Shown here piece by piece: positions 1 to 8,645 of a DNA stretch of 64,000 bases (the stretch's first letter is position 1; each line of letters begins with the position of its first letter). A program made the position numbers and the translations under genes. The notes beneath the pieces were generated by a model. It made no database searches. It saw nothing but the letters and a program-made list of their open reading frames with translations, and was not told where the DNA came from. This stretch comes from a virus: positions 149,151 through 213,150 of the IMG/VR virus record IMGVR_UViG_3300033997_000136, one strand, 5' to 3'.

Positions 1-95
1 TTTGCATAGGTAGAAAGTTCACCTACACTGGAATTTAAACCTGGGGCATTTTGAATCACAAGACTCAACGATGCAAAACCTTTCAAACTGTACAT
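1..95 (-). CDS. Start of an unknown gene running off the left edge
   Basis: An open frame on the minus strand starts at an ATG (95-93) and stays open to the window edge. The first residues read MYSLKGFASLSLVIQ, with no recognisable domain in the 31 codons visible. The start is supported by GGGAG seven bases upstream. The gene is divergent from the membrane-protein gene at 186, so the 90-base gap should hold promoters for both sides. Confidence 0.55.
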   Translation of the reverse strand, partial: MYSLKGFASLSLVIQNAPGLNSSVGELSTYA

Positions 96-185
96 ACGGT
101 CGCTCCCAGCAATGATATGAATCGTCGGATGGAAAATCTATCCAAAACCATACGATGGATTCCTTTAAGCTTATGAGGAATGGCT

Positions 186-536
186 ATGTCGCAAAAAACT
201 TTGTTTGACTTGCTAAAACCGTTCATCAAAGAGCTGTTCTTAAGTGAGGACACTGAGCAAGAAGTTCAGTCGAAACGGACCTTATTACTCAGCCTCACCA
301 TGACCATTATTAGCATTGTTATCTTTGCCGGTCTCCTTGGTCACGGAGTCGGTACGGCTGTCAAGTACAACCAACACGAAGAACAGCGGATGAATGGTCC
401 GACTGTGAGTCCCCCTATGGTTGTTCAACCACCTCAGAAAAAAGAAGGTGATGAAAAGAAACCACAACCCACTGACGATGAGATGGCTCGACGTCTTCGT
501 CGTTTGTATGAACTGGAAAAAGAAAATGACGGGTAA
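186..536 (+). CDS. Small single-pass membrane protein, possible inner-membrane spanin
   Basis: A 116-aa protein with a charged N-terminus of about 40 residues, one clear membrane segment (about residues 37-58, starting TLLLSLTMTI), and then a polar, proline- and lysine-rich tail ending in a charged helix. I start it at 186, the second ATG, because GAGGA lies at the right distance; the ATG at 180 is too close to that site. Its stop overlaps the start of a lipoprotein gene at 526. An overlapping membrane protein plus lipoprotein is the layout of i-spanin/o-spanin pairs, which fuse the two membranes at lysis. The periplasmic part lacks the long coiled coil of classical Rz, so this role is inference. 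Confidence 0.7.
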   Translation: MSQKTLFDLLKPFIKELFLSEDTEQEVQSKRTLLLSLTMTIISIVIFAGLLGHGVGTAVKYNQHEEQRMNGPTVSPPMVVQPPQKKEGDEKKPQPTDDEMARRLRRLYELEKENDG

Positions 537-903
537 TTATTTATGCATGTTGTGTACTGTGGTATTAGCTGGATGTAGTTTCAGTTTAAACGTAACCAGT
601 ACGCAACCACCTGTTGCAATTACAACAACAACCACACATGAGACTGGTGTTGAACAAACACCAGTCTTGTCTTCCGATGAAAAACCTAAGCAAGGTGTAT
701 TATCAAAGAAAGGATGTGAAGCATTCGTACTCCCGGAATATACTCCACCAAAAATCCCTCGTTTTACAGATAAAGAATTAGAAGATTCTAAACTTGTCAA
801 CATACGTTTATTACAACATATTGAAGTAGCAATGCTTGCTCAGAAAGAATACTCACGATTACTTGTTGAATCACACCGACGGCATCTAAAAGGATGCCAA
901 TGA
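526..903 (+). CDS. Lipoprotein, possible outer-membrane spanin
   Basis: Starting at the ATG at 526, inside the end of the previous gene, this encodes 125 residues. It opens with a short lipoprotein signal peptide ending in a lipobox (VVLAGC, Cys at about residue 17), so it should be lipidated and membrane-anchored. A Thr/Pro/Val-rich stretch follows, then a helical C-terminal third (LEDSKLVNIRLLQHIEVAML...). A longer frame from 421 would put the signal sequence internally, so I reject it. With the membrane protein at 186 it may form a spanin pair; the lipoprotein call is firmer than the lysis role. Confidence 0.7.
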   Translation: MTGNYLCMLCTVVLAGCSFSLNVTSTQPPVAITTTTTHETGVEQTPVLSSDEKPKQGVLSKKGCEAFVLPEYTPPKIPRFTDKELEDSKLVNIRLLQHIEVAMLAQKEYSRLLVESHRRHLKGCQ

Positions 904-982
904 TTTTACACCTGGATGACTTACTGTATAGGTAGGTCATCTAAGGTCTTTATAACCTTTTTGCATACAGGATTTTTTTATT

Positions 983-2569
983 ATGTCTGAACCCATTGCT
1001 TCATTATTAGTTCTTTACACAGATGGTTCATGTCAACCAAGTTCTCGTGGTTACGCTGGAAGTGGTATTCATGGCTACATGTGTTTTGACCCGTTTAAAT
1101 ACCCCCCTAAACAAGGCGCTGGTGCAAAACAAATCCCCACTATGGATGGTTACATTCCTAATCAAGAAAAATTGATTGTGGACAATGCTATCACGTTAAA
1201 TGTGGAATCATTCATTGATATTCCATCAACGTGGGAACAATTCAAACGTACTGTTGAGATTGATTACTACATCGATTGGTGGCAAGCCATAGAAGGTGAG
1301 AGTACATCCAACGTAGGTGAATTAAAAGCTGCACTTAAAGCGCTAACGATTGTTATTGAGAAGAAGCCACTTCGCGCTCGTATTCTCATGGACAGTGATT
1401 ACACGTTAAAAGGTTTGAACGACTATGTTCAAACATGGAAGTCTCGTGGTTGGAAGAAAAGTGATGGTCAACCACCAGAGAACGTTGAATGGTGGATGTT
1501 GTTGGATGAAACCTTTGCAAAAGCAAAAGAAGTTTGTCCTGATACACAACTTATCAAAGTGACAGGTCATAGTGGTGAATTAGGTAACCACATGGCAGAC
1601 ATTGCTGCCAACCGTGCAAGTATTCGTTCTCGTCTAGGTCGCTATGAAGAGATGTACTTTGAAGTTCCAGGAAAAGGATATTGGAGTTATAAAAGTGAAC
1701 ACAATCGTTTGCTGAGTAAAGCTCATCTGTACTTTAACTGTGATACTACAAAAGACACTGTGTTTAATCAAATCGATACATCAGTGGGTGTTCGTTATGT
1801 TTACTTCACTGGTGACGAAGGTAGTGAAGATACGTTGTTTGGTAAGCGTATGAGTAACACCTCATTCAGTGTTCTTTTATTGGAACAACCTGAAGATATT
1901 GTGGCGACGGTGTACGATAAACAAAAGGCGGTTATCGAACAAGGCTCTGCTCCATTTGTATTCGTAAAACTATCTGCATTGGTGAATCCTCGTCATGCAC
2001 ATGAAATACGTGAACACAATGGTGATTACTTGTATGTGAGAATAGGGGATGAAGAGTTATGTCTGCACACACCAGATAAAACAAAAATCACCACGGTTCC
2101 ATTAAAACCGCACATCACCTATGCAGGTGCTTCTGAGTTATTGGATATACAATCTGTTTTGTTGGAATCATTACCTTTCTTTACTCAGGAGAAGTCAAAT
2201 ACGTATCTTCGTGAAAATAATCTTATAGCCACAGAAATTACGGATATGTTGTATGAGCCGTTGGAAAAGAAAGGCGAAGTGGTTGGGGTAAAACTCAAAA
2301 AAGAGTTTACGGTAAGTTCTAAACTTATCAATACACCCGTGTACTACACAACTGGACGTGAGGTAAAGTCAGTCAAACATAAATTCTTGTTTGATTTAGA
2401 TTTACCAAACCGTAACATGTTAGCTGCATTGGTTGCTTTAAATTGTCGTGTCCTTTTGGTGACATGGATGGAATCTGATTGTAGTTTCCGTTACGCAACT
2501 GTGTTGCAGCATAACAACGATTATGGAATATGGTGCTCTGCTTACTCAAACTTACGGTTTGTTAAGTAA
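983..2569 (+). CDS. RNase HI-like nuclease with long C-terminal extension
   Basis: The first 215 or so of 528 residues form an RNase HI domain. The four acidic catalytic residues are visible: D14 in YTDGS, E113 in NVGELKA, D137 in MDSDY and D206 in GNHMADIAAN. Such enzymes remove RNA from RNA:DNA hybrids, here probably replication primers. Compared with cellular RNase HI (about 155 aa) there is an insertion between the first two motifs (about residues 35-105) and about 310 extra residues at the C-terminus that I do not recognise. phiKZ-group phages are known to encode an RNase H. The start has a weak SD (CAGGA). The next gene starts 40 bases after the stop. Confidence 0.88.
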   Translation: MSEPIASLLVLYTDGSCQPSSRGYAGSGIHGYMCFDPFKYPPKQGAGAKQIPTMDGYIPNQEKLIVDNAITLNVESFIDIPSTWEQFKRTVEIDYYIDWWQAIEGESTSNVGELKAALKALTIVIEKKPLRARILMDSDYTLKGLNDYVQTWKSRGWKKSDGQPPENVEWWMLLDETFAKAKEVCPDTQLIKVTGHSGELGNHMADIAANRASIRSRLGRYEEMYFEVPGKGYWSYKSEHNRLLSKAHLYFNCDTTKDTVFNQIDTSVGVRYVYFTGDEGSEDTLFGKRMSNTSFSVLLLEQPEDIVATVYDKQKAVIEQGSAPFVFVKLSALVNPRHAHEIREHNGDYLYVRIGDEELCLHTPDKTKITTVPLKPHITYAGASELLDIQSVLLESLPFFTQEKSNTYLRENNLIATEITDMLYEPLEKKGEVVGVKLKKEFTVSSKLINTPVYYTTGREVKSVKHKFLFDLDLPNRNMLAALVALNCRVLLVTWMESDCSFRYATVLQHNNDYGIWCSAYSNLRFVK

Positions 2570-2609
2570 GTACAGCGGTGGTGTTGAACAATTAACAAAA
2601 GGTGTTCTT

Positions 2610-3095
2610 ATGAACATACTTCACGGCACACTGTTAATCTTCGTTATTGGTTTAGCAGTGCTTATGTTTTATCATCTTCTTCTGCGACCGCAGAATAACG
2701 AACAGATGACGAAACCTTCATGGTTAGTTCAGTTTGGAATTCTGTTGTTAGGATGTTTTGCTAATGAACGCATGAAGCGTATGATAGTCACAGCATCCTT
2801 CACGTCTAAAGTGTCGTCTAAATCACATGCATTGGATGACACGATTATTCAGAAGCTTGAAGAGGTGACACAGAAGTTGCACGTGCAAAGTCATGTTGAT
2901 GGTGCATTGTATTTTCCAGCAGTGTATTGTGACATGGTGTGGGGTGGTCTTAATCAGGACGATTTACAGCAGCAAAGTGTAGACGTCGATGTAGTTGTAC
3001 GACAAATCCCCAAAGCGTTACGCTACGGTACGCTTGAGCAGATGAAGATGGATATCATGGATATCTTAAGTATCACTCGCCCTGCATTAGCTTAA
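2610..3095 (+). CDS. Membrane protein of unknown function
   Basis: A 161-aa protein with an N-terminal membrane segment (residues 4-22, ILHGTLLIFVIGLAVLMFY) and a second hydrophobic stretch at about 38-50. The rest is soluble and ends with a helix. The frame is open from 2523, but AAAGG eight bases before the ATG at 2610 makes that the likely start and removes the overlap with the RNase H gene. It is the last gene before a strong bidirectional terminator, so it probably closes the RNase H transcription unit. Confidence 0.6.
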   Translation: MNILHGTLLIFVIGLAVLMFYHLLLRPQNNEQMTKPSWLVQFGILLLGCFANERMKRMIVTASFTSKVSSKSHALDDTIIQKLEEVTQKLHVQSHVDGALYFPAVYCDMVWGGLNQDDLQQQSVDVDVVVRQIPKALRYGTLEQMKMDIMDILSITRPALA

Positions 3096-3104
3096 TGATA
3101 GAAG

Positions 3105-3139
3105 AAGACAAGAAGGTGGCAGTGCCACCTTCTTGTCTT
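3105..3139. terminator. Bidirectional terminator
   Basis: A perfect 16-bp inverted repeat (AAGACAAGAAGGTGGC and its complement, 3-base loop) between convergent genes, followed by a T-rich tract on the plus side. It can serve the gene ending at 3095 and the minus-strand gene ending at 3148. Confidence 0.85.
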
Positions 3140-3147
3140 TATTTATG

Positions 3148-4092
3148 TCAGCTTTGGTATTGTTTAGCTACCGCTGAAGCATCATCAATCGATGCACCAA
3201 TGGCTTCTAAGTTAAATGAGAAGATTGAGTAAAATTCAATCAACTGGGCTAAGTTAAATAAGAAATCACCCATGGTCTTTGCAGTCACACCGGATGGTTT
3301 GTAAACATCAGGTTCTTCTTCAAGACGTTGCGCAAGTAAAGTTAGCAGTGGAATGATTGCATCTAACTTCTTCTGAACTACATCCCGTGGGATGGCATTC
3401 ATTTGAAGAATAAGTTCGTTGTACAGTTTGTACACTTCAACCCAATCAGAACTTCTGTCAATAATCTCACCGTAAGGTCTACGTTCAGCATTGTCACGAC
3501 TAAAATCGCTTGCAAAGGCAGTTTTGAGTTTACTCACATCAATCGTTTTAAAACCACCTAAACGTTTATCTTGGTGTAAACTACTTAACGACTCAGGTGC
3601 ATGAAGTAGTGTACTTAAGAAACGTTCTAGCGGTATCAGAATCTGTTCTAAAATAGGTTGCAGTGCTTGTTGAAACATCGCTTGATGGCGAAGATGTTCT
3701 ATTAACGTTGTTTTCAAACCACGAGGCACAATGACTAACTTGTCCATTGCAGCAACATGCTTTGCTTTACCTAAATAGCTTTCAAAACGACGCTGATGTA
3801 AAAACACATCCTTTGTTTCAAAGAATGAAGTAAAGAAAGATTTTGCTGAAAACAACGCTTTAGATAGCGTGTTGCTAATTCTTGCTTTTGCCATCTCAGC
3901 AAACGCCAGAGTTTGTTGCCATGCAGTTTCTGCTTGCATAGTCATCTGTGTTGGGTCTTCTTGACGCACTTTATTTGCATCATCAATTAATTCGCAGTCT
4001 AAATTAACATCATTTAGACACGAAACTAATTCCTGTAGTGGTTCAGTCAATGGACTGTTTAACTCATCTGGCATTAACGCTGGGTATGTCAT
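3148..4092 (-). CDS. Unknown 314-aa helical protein
   Basis: A mostly helical protein without a motif I recognise. A run of short helices fills residues 60-180 and amphipathic helices the C-terminal half. There is no signal peptide or membrane segment. The start is supported by AAGGAATA upstream of the ATG. It lies alone on the minus strand between the RNase H unit and the UvsX-like gene, with a shared terminator on its 3' side and a divergent promoter region (4093-4205) on its 5' side. It could be a virion or replication accessory protein; I cannot decide. Confidence 0.75.
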   Translation of the reverse strand: MTYPALMPDELNSPLTEPLQELVSCLNDVNLDCELIDDANKVRQEDPTQMTMQAETAWQQTLAFAEMAKARISNTLSKALFSAKSFFTSFFETKDVFLHQRRFESYLGKAKHVAAMDKLVIVPRGLKTTLIEHLRHQAMFQQALQPILEQILIPLERFLSTLLHAPESLSSLHQDKRLGGFKTIDVSKLKTAFASDFSRDNAERRPYGEIIDRSSDWVEVYKLYNELILQMNAIPRDVVQKKLDAIIPLLTLLAQRLEEEPDVYKPSGVTAKTMGDFLFNLAQLIEFYSIFSFNLEAIGASIDDASAVAKQYQS

Positions 4093-4205
4093 AAATTATT
4101 CCTTAAAGAGAAGATGGCTGCATCGCTATAAAATTAGACAGTCTTACTCCATTATTTAGAACTCTACAGAATATTTTTTAGTTGTACAACACAAAAGGAT
4201 TCGCT

Positions 4206-5696
4206 ATGTCAATTTTTGCTTTTACACCAGCACCTTACATTCGTCCACGCGGTGTTATTGGTGGCGGGTTAGATATTCCATTTGGTCGCTATTACAAAGG
4301 TAAGTATGGTGACAACATTTTAAGTGGTGGTTATACTAACTTCTTAGGTGCAGGTGGTCGTGGTAATACGTTTAAAACGTTATTGCTGTTAACTATTGCC
4401 ATTATTGAAATGTCGCAAAACGAAGAATACACTCTGGTGATTTATGACACTGAAATCACTATGGACTGGAATCGTCTTCGTGATATCTGTACACAACTTG
4501 GTGTGGATTACGACAAGATGTTGGATGCAGGTCGTATCATTATTACAACGACTGCGGAACACATGGGGAACGAATGGTTTGAATTAGTGAAAGAGGAAGG
4601 TAACTCTCGCGCTAAGGATAAATCACTTCTTCGTGAAACTCCTTTCTTAAACCGCGATGGTAAACCAATCAAGGTTGTTGTTAAACGCACTCACTTCTTA
4701 GACTCTATGTCTGAGTTTACCACTGAACACATTCAGGATATCTACAAGAAGAATGAAATCGATGATGGTGGTGCAACTACAGATAACATGCGTGAAGGGG
4801 GTGTTAAAACACGGATGATTCGTTTGTTCCCAGCAATTACTGCAAAGAGCAATATGAGTATTCTGTGTACAGCTCACGTCGGTGATGAAATTAAAGTGGA
4901 TACGTATGCTGCATTTAAACAGCAACTTATGCATTTGAAGAAAGGCTTAAAGTTTAAGAACTGTCCTGAGAAGTTTACGTTCTTAACATCAATCATGTTA
5001 GTGATTGGTAAAGCTGACCTTCTTCAACACGATGATAAAACGCAGAAGTATCCAGCCAAAGGGTTTACGAAATCAGACGGTGATACGGACTTACAAGAAT
5101 TAGATGTTGTTGTTGTTCGTAGTAAGCATGGTCCATCAGGTCACAACTATTCATTGATTGTATCACAAGCAGAAGGTTTCTTACCTGAGCTTTCTAACTA
5201 CCACAACCTGATTCAGAACAAAGCCTTTGGTTTAGTAGGTCCTGAAGGTCAACGGCGTAGCTGGCGTTGTGCGCTCTATCCTGATGTACTGATTCACCGT
5301 ACTGAAGCACGTTGGAAAGTTAAAGAAGATAAGAAGTTAGCATGTGCATTAGAACTGACTTACAACTTATCTCAAATGTACGATTACTGGGTGAACTATC
5401 CGCGTGAAGAAATCGTTGAACCAACTGAACTGTACACTCGTTTAAAAGAAATGGGGTACGATTGGGAACTGTTATTACAAACACGTAACTGGTGGACGTA
5501 TGACGATTATAAACATCCTATTCCGCGATTGACTGCACTGGATTTAATCGACATGTACTTTGGGCGTTATGTTCCTTACTGGTGGCCTAAAGATAAACCA
5601 ATTGATTTGACAAAAGCGGTAAAAAGTCCGCTAACTGGTATTGAGGGTGTAGTGTATGGTGCTGCAGACGAAGACGAAAAAGACGGCCACGAATAA
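4206..5696 (+). CDS. UvsX/RecA-like recombinase ATPase
   Basis: A 496-aa RecA-superfamily protein. The P-loop at about residues 48-58 ends in GRGNTFKT, the same pattern as the unusual phage T4 UvsX Walker A (GPSKSFKS). Strand-loop features follow: a YDTE acidic site (about residues 83-86) and a Walker B-like hydrophobic run ending in LDSMSEF (about 163-169). UvsX-type proteins coat single-stranded DNA and drive strand exchange in recombination-dependent replication. The start is the ATG at 4206, with AAAAGGA upstream; the frame is open from 4182. At about 500 residues it is longer than T4 UvsX (391), with an extra C-terminal region rich in Trp and Tyr. The next gene overlaps its 3' end by 41 bases. 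Confidence 0.8.
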   Translation: MSIFAFTPAPYIRPRGVIGGGLDIPFGRYYKGKYGDNILSGGYTNFLGAGGRGNTFKTLLLLTIAIIEMSQNEEYTLVIYDTEITMDWNRLRDICTQLGVDYDKMLDAGRIIITTTAEHMGNEWFELVKEEGNSRAKDKSLLRETPFLNRDGKPIKVVVKRTHFLDSMSEFTTEHIQDIYKKNEIDDGGATTDNMREGGVKTRMIRLFPAITAKSNMSILCTAHVGDEIKVDTYAAFKQQLMHLKKGLKFKNCPEKFTFLTSIMLVIGKADLLQHDDKTQKYPAKGFTKSDGDTDLQELDVVVVRSKHGPSGHNYSLIVSQAEGFLPELSNYHNLIQNKAFGLVGPEGQRRSWRCALYPDVLIHRTEARWKVKEDKKLACALELTYNLSQMYDYWVNYPREEIVEPTELYTRLKEMGYDWELLLQTRNWWTYDDYKHPIPRLTALDLIDMYFGRYVPYWWPKDKPIDLTKAVKSPLTGIEGVVYGAADEDEKDGHE

Positions 5697-5988
5697 GGAC
5701 GTCTCCCTTGTGGAAGAGGTGATGGGTTTATTAAAACAATACGACCCATCGTTAGCGCAATCGTTTTACACCTTGTATCAAGGGTTTGACGATGTAGTAG
5801 ACGCCAATCGTTTTTGGCGTCGTCAACTTAGTTTATTAACTACGTTTGATGGTGTTGATACATCAAGTCAACGACGGATGCTGTATGATGGTATCAGTTT
5901 AGACATGTGGTTAGATAACTTTCAAAAATACACGCTGGCTTTTGTTGTTCAACACAAACTGCCTCGTTTTAGCTACGAATCACTATAG
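5656..5988 (+). CDS. Small unknown protein overlapping the UvsX-like gene
   Basis: A 110-aa helical protein with a lysine- and threonine-rich start (MVLQTKTKKTATNK) and then helices with aromatic residues (FYTLYQGF, FWRRQL). It begins 41 bases inside the UvsX-like gene with GAGGGTG upstream, which suggests translational coupling and a linked function. A UvsY-like mediator would fit the position, but nothing in the sequence proves it. Confidence 0.6.
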   Translation: MVLQTKTKKTATNKDVSLVEEVMGLLKQYDPSLAQSFYTLYQGFDDVVDANRFWRRQLSLLTTFDGVDTSSQRRMLYDGISLDMWLDNFQKYTLAFVVQHKLPRFSYESL

Positions 5989-6007
5989 TAGATAAAGGAG
6001 AGTGTAG

Positions 6008-6688
6008 ATGAAGCCACGTGAGAAAGCAACGAAGGAGGCCGTGCGCCTCCTTTCCATGTTTGCAGGGTATACAGATGGAGTAAAAGAAGTAGAAGCAATG
6101 TTAAATGCATTGTCTGATAAAGACTTTGATTTATACATGCACCAACTTCGTGATGGGAGTGAGATACTACCCTATATCCATCCAAACCTATCAGAGGTGA
6201 AGTTAAGTACAACACGCAATCTAGAAATTGCAGATGAACTTGGTCACAACTTCTACGAACGTATTTGGATTGAAGACCCAGATACAGGTGATAAAAACTT
6301 AACGGATGTTGAAGCACTTATTGTTGATTTACCATTTAGACGCCAACAACAGCATTTAAGTAAGAAGATAGGTATTCCATCATCCAATAGAAGTATTGAT
6401 GAAACGACAGGTCAAGTGACTGGTGCGTCAAAGGGTTCTCGTTTATCTTACCCAGAGATGCAGATTGGTCTGTACTCACAAGGGTTAGAGTATTCTACTC
6501 TTGAGCTATTTACGATTCGTGGTGGGAATATGAAAGCAAATGCGGCACTTGAAGCAAATGCAACAAAGAACGTATTCCCTAGTATTCGCGAATCCTACGA
6601 CAACAACACTGAAGTTGTATCAAATAGAACGTTAAGTAGCTATCTGACAGCAGCGATGTTTGATCACAACCTTCTACAAAAAGGGTAA
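6008..6688 (+). CDS. Unknown 226-aa protein
   Basis: A soluble mixed alpha/beta protein. No motif is recognised. The start is firm: AAGGAGAG lies seven bases before the ATG. The central region (HNFYERIWIEDPDTGDKNLTD, about residues 80-100) looks like a beta-hairpin domain of virion or scaffold type, but this is weak. An unusual terminator-like hairpin (6032-6052) lies within the first 45 bases of the coding sequence. It is followed after four bases by the gene at 6693, so the 4.2-8.0 kb genes look like one operon. Confidence 0.7.
   Translation: MKPREKATKEAVRLLSMFAGYTDGVKEVEAMLNALSDKDFDLYMHQLRDGSEILPYIHPNLSEVKLSTTRNLEIADELGHNFYERIWIEDPDTGDKNLTDVEALIVDLPFRRQQQHLSKKIGIPSSNRSIDETTGQVTGASKGSRLSYPEMQIGLYSQGLEYSTLELFTIRGGNMKANAALEANATKNVFPSIRESYDNNTEVVSNRTLSSYLTAAMFDHNLLQKG
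6032..6052 (+). other. Terminator-like hairpin inside the start of a gene
   Basis: AAGGAGGC and GCCTCCTT flank a 5-base loop, followed by TCC. The arm resembles this genome's terminators but lies at codons 9-15 of the gene at 6008 and lacks a T-run. It could attenuate transcription or control translation, or be a chance result of the coding sequence. Confidence 0.4.
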
Positions 6689-6692
6689 CTTT

Positions 6693-7286
6693 ATGTCTGT
6701 ACAATTAACCACACTCACCTACCCACAACCTGTGGCAGTAGCGTTGGCTTTGTTAGAACAAGCCACTTTATCACATGTTCAATTTAATGGTGCAGACATT
6801 GTTTTTGGTGTAGATAAAGAAATACTAACATCATTGTCTGAAATTGTGACAGACAGTGGTTTAGTGTATATCACCACAATAGAAGAAGTAAAGGAGTTAT
6901 GGGAATCTATTGTTGAAGAAAACGTTATCGTAGATTGGTTAAACCACGCAGTTTCTCGTTGGTTCCTAATTTCGTTTGAGCGTCGCACTGCGGAGTATGA
7001 GTCGTGGTTAAGTACATTACTTCATGCGACGTGCATTCACACTGAATCATCAATGACCAAACCCACGTTCTGCGCGCGTTCTCCTGATGATTTAGGAAAT
7101 CTGTTTGTTAAGAGTGAGTTAAAAGAAATACTTGAAGCCAATCCGTGGTTCGTGTTTCTACTGACACTTAGCTTTGCTGAAACTGATATCATCAATATTA
7201 GTTTTAAATACGCAATGGCGCTTCAAACAGCACCTGCGATAAACCGTGCACCTGATGAAACAAAAGGTGATGGAGGTACATCGTGA
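6693..7286 (+). CDS. Unknown 197-aa protein
   Basis: An acidic protein with helices and a hydrophobic core (AVALALLEQ; VFLLTLSFAETDIINISF). I place the start at 6693, after AAAGGG, rather than at the first in-frame ATG (6660), which would overlap the gene before it. The last four bases overlap the GTG start of the next gene. The general plan, helices followed by a short beta-rich segment, recalls the small proteins at 50-55 kb. Confidence 0.65.
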   Translation: MSVQLTTLTYPQPVAVALALLEQATLSHVQFNGADIVFGVDKEILTSLSEIVTDSGLVYITTIEEVKELWESIVEENVIVDWLNHAVSRWFLISFERRTAEYESWLSTLLHATCIHTESSMTKPTFCARSPDDLGNLFVKSELKEILEANPWFVFLLTLSFAETDIINISFKYAMALQTAPAINRAPDETKGDGGTS

Positions 7287-8017
7287 TTGTAAACGCAAAA
7301 GAGATACTGGTGGATTTAGATGCTATCTTAGATACTCGAATGGGTACGCTATTGTGTATGCACCCAGGTATCATCGGTCCAGCAATCGCGTGTAACTATC
7401 ATAGTCGCTTAACTGACGTGTGGAAAGAAATAGGATTGCCTGTTAATCAACACGAGTACAAACGTCGTTATGCTGAACGTGATGCAGACGTCTTAGAGAA
7501 ATCTATCGTCACACCTATCATTGATGCGATTAGTAAAATTGCAAATGCGATTATTATTCAACTTGGTAAAACTCCTTTTTACGAAGGGATTGAACTTAAG
7601 GTGAATGTGTGGCCTTATCAGATTCATGAAAGTGCACATGCTGGTCTTATTCGAAGTATTGCTCATCATGTTCCAATTGATTTAAAGGTATCGCTGGTAA
7701 ACATTCCGTTATCTGACCTTACACCACTGCTCATTAAGTCAAAATACATCGCTGTATGTATGTACGGGTTTGACGAATGGTTACAGTGTCATGGTAAGTC
7801 GTTAGAGACAGTTGAGTTACCAGATGTTGAATTCTTAGTTCCTGCGATTTATTACACAGGACGAGTGGCAACTGAGGCGGATTTAAAAGAGACAGCAACA
7901 AACTTTCGTTTAGAAAAAGCAACACACAACGTTCACTTTGGTGCAACTGAACTTCAGTTTGTTTCTAAGATTAAATTGATTATGGTTGATGTACTTAACT
8001 TTTCATTTGTGGTATAA
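7283..8017 (+). CDS. Unknown 244-aa protein
   Basis: Translation appears to start at a GTG (7283), with GGAGG seven bases upstream and a 4-base overlap with the preceding stop, typical of coupled translation. The product is a soluble alpha/beta protein. A cysteine-containing segment near the N-terminus (TLLCMHPGIIGPAIACNYH) is notable, but I cannot tie it to a family. It is the last gene of the 4.2-8.0 kb unit and ends in a bidirectional terminator. Confidence 0.65.
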   Translation: MIVNAKEILVDLDAILDTRMGTLLCMHPGIIGPAIACNYHSRLTDVWKEIGLPVNQHEYKRRYAERDADVLEKSIVTPIIDAISKIANAIIIQLGKTPFYEGIELKVNVWPYQIHESAHAGLIRSIAHHVPIDLKVSLVNIPLSDLTPLLIKSKYIAVCMYGFDEWLQCHGKSLETVELPDVEFLVPAIYYTGRVATEADLKETATNFRLEKATHNVHFGATELQFVSKIKLIMVDVLNFSFVV

Positions 8018-8018
8018 A

Positions 8019-8049
8019 GAAGAGAAGGTGGCATCGCCACCTTCTCTTC
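8019..8049. terminator. Bidirectional terminator
   Basis: A 14-bp inverted repeat (GAAGAGAAGGTGGC and its complement) with a 3-base loop, directly between convergent genes. It overlaps the last bases of the minus-strand gene. Confidence 0.85.
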
Positions 8050-8566
8050 ATTCTTTGCCTTTTACACGCTTTACAAAGTCTGCAGATGATTCTTGAATCA
8101 CTTCAGATGACACTGTAGCTGGGTCTATCTCGATTAACTCAATTTCATCATCAGGGGCTACATGCCGATACTCACCTGGGATAATGTCTTTCACATAACC
8201 AGGACCACGAGGTTGTGCTTGGTTCAACTGTGCTACGATTTCTAACACTTGTTGATTGACAGCATTTGCACCTTCGTCTACCTTCAGACGTTTATTTGCT
8301 TGAGCTTGAGAAGACATATCGTTTAACGCTTGTAAGAACGCAAGGCGGTCTGTGTTTTTCTCAGGCATCTTCCCTTCGGCGGTCATCGACTTCACTAACA
8401 TTAACCGCTGTGTTTGTGCAAACGCAAGCACTGAATCATCTGTAATTTCATCTTCTTCAACGACAGGTAATTCTTTAGGAGGATTTGCACTGAAGCGGTC
8501 TTTTGGTAAATCATCGACGTGTTCGGGGAATTCTGCTGTGTGTACTTTTTTATTTGTATAGCTCAT
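8048..8566 (-). CDS. Unknown 172-aa protein, possible small terminase-like
   Basis: I start this at 8566 because GGAGAAG stands at the right distance; the frame is open to 8620. The N-terminus is proline-rich and probably disordered. Residues 45-115 form helices with the pattern DRLAFLQALNDMSSQAQANKR, an LxALxDM...A..R.. arrangement I associate with small terminase or DNA-binding phage proteins. The C-terminus is acidic. This is only a resemblance, and the large terminase is 34 kb away. Its 5' side faces a promoter-like motif for the opposite strand. Confidence 0.6.
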   Translation of the reverse strand: MSYTNKKVHTAEFPEHVDDLPKDRFSANPPKELPVVEEDEITDDSVLAFAQTQRLMLVKSMTAEGKMPEKNTDRLAFLQALNDMSSQAQANKRLKVDEGANAVNQQVLEIVAQLNQAQPRGPGYVKDIIPGEYRHVAPDDEIELIEIDPATVSSEVIQESSADFVKRVKGKE

Positions 8567-8597
8567 TTTATGCTTCTCCTCAAAGAAATTTGAAACA

Positions 8598-8607
8598 TAC
8601 ATTATAA
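8598..8607 (+). promoter_or_regulatory. Candidate early promoter motif
   Basis: TACATTATAA, preceded by GAAACA, lies 39 bases upstream of the gene at 8646. The same RACAYACATTATNA pattern recurs in other intergenic gaps of the window, always on the plus strand and upstream of a plus-strand gene or a candidate RNA. Confidence 0.5.
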
Positions 8608-8645
8608 AGTTGATTATCATAAATATAATTCAAAAGGAAGCCCAC

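Noticed and set aside
421-525. Upstream extension of the lipoprotein gene
   Set aside because: It would place the lipoprotein signal peptide about 40 residues inside the protein; the ATG at 526 gives a normal signal.
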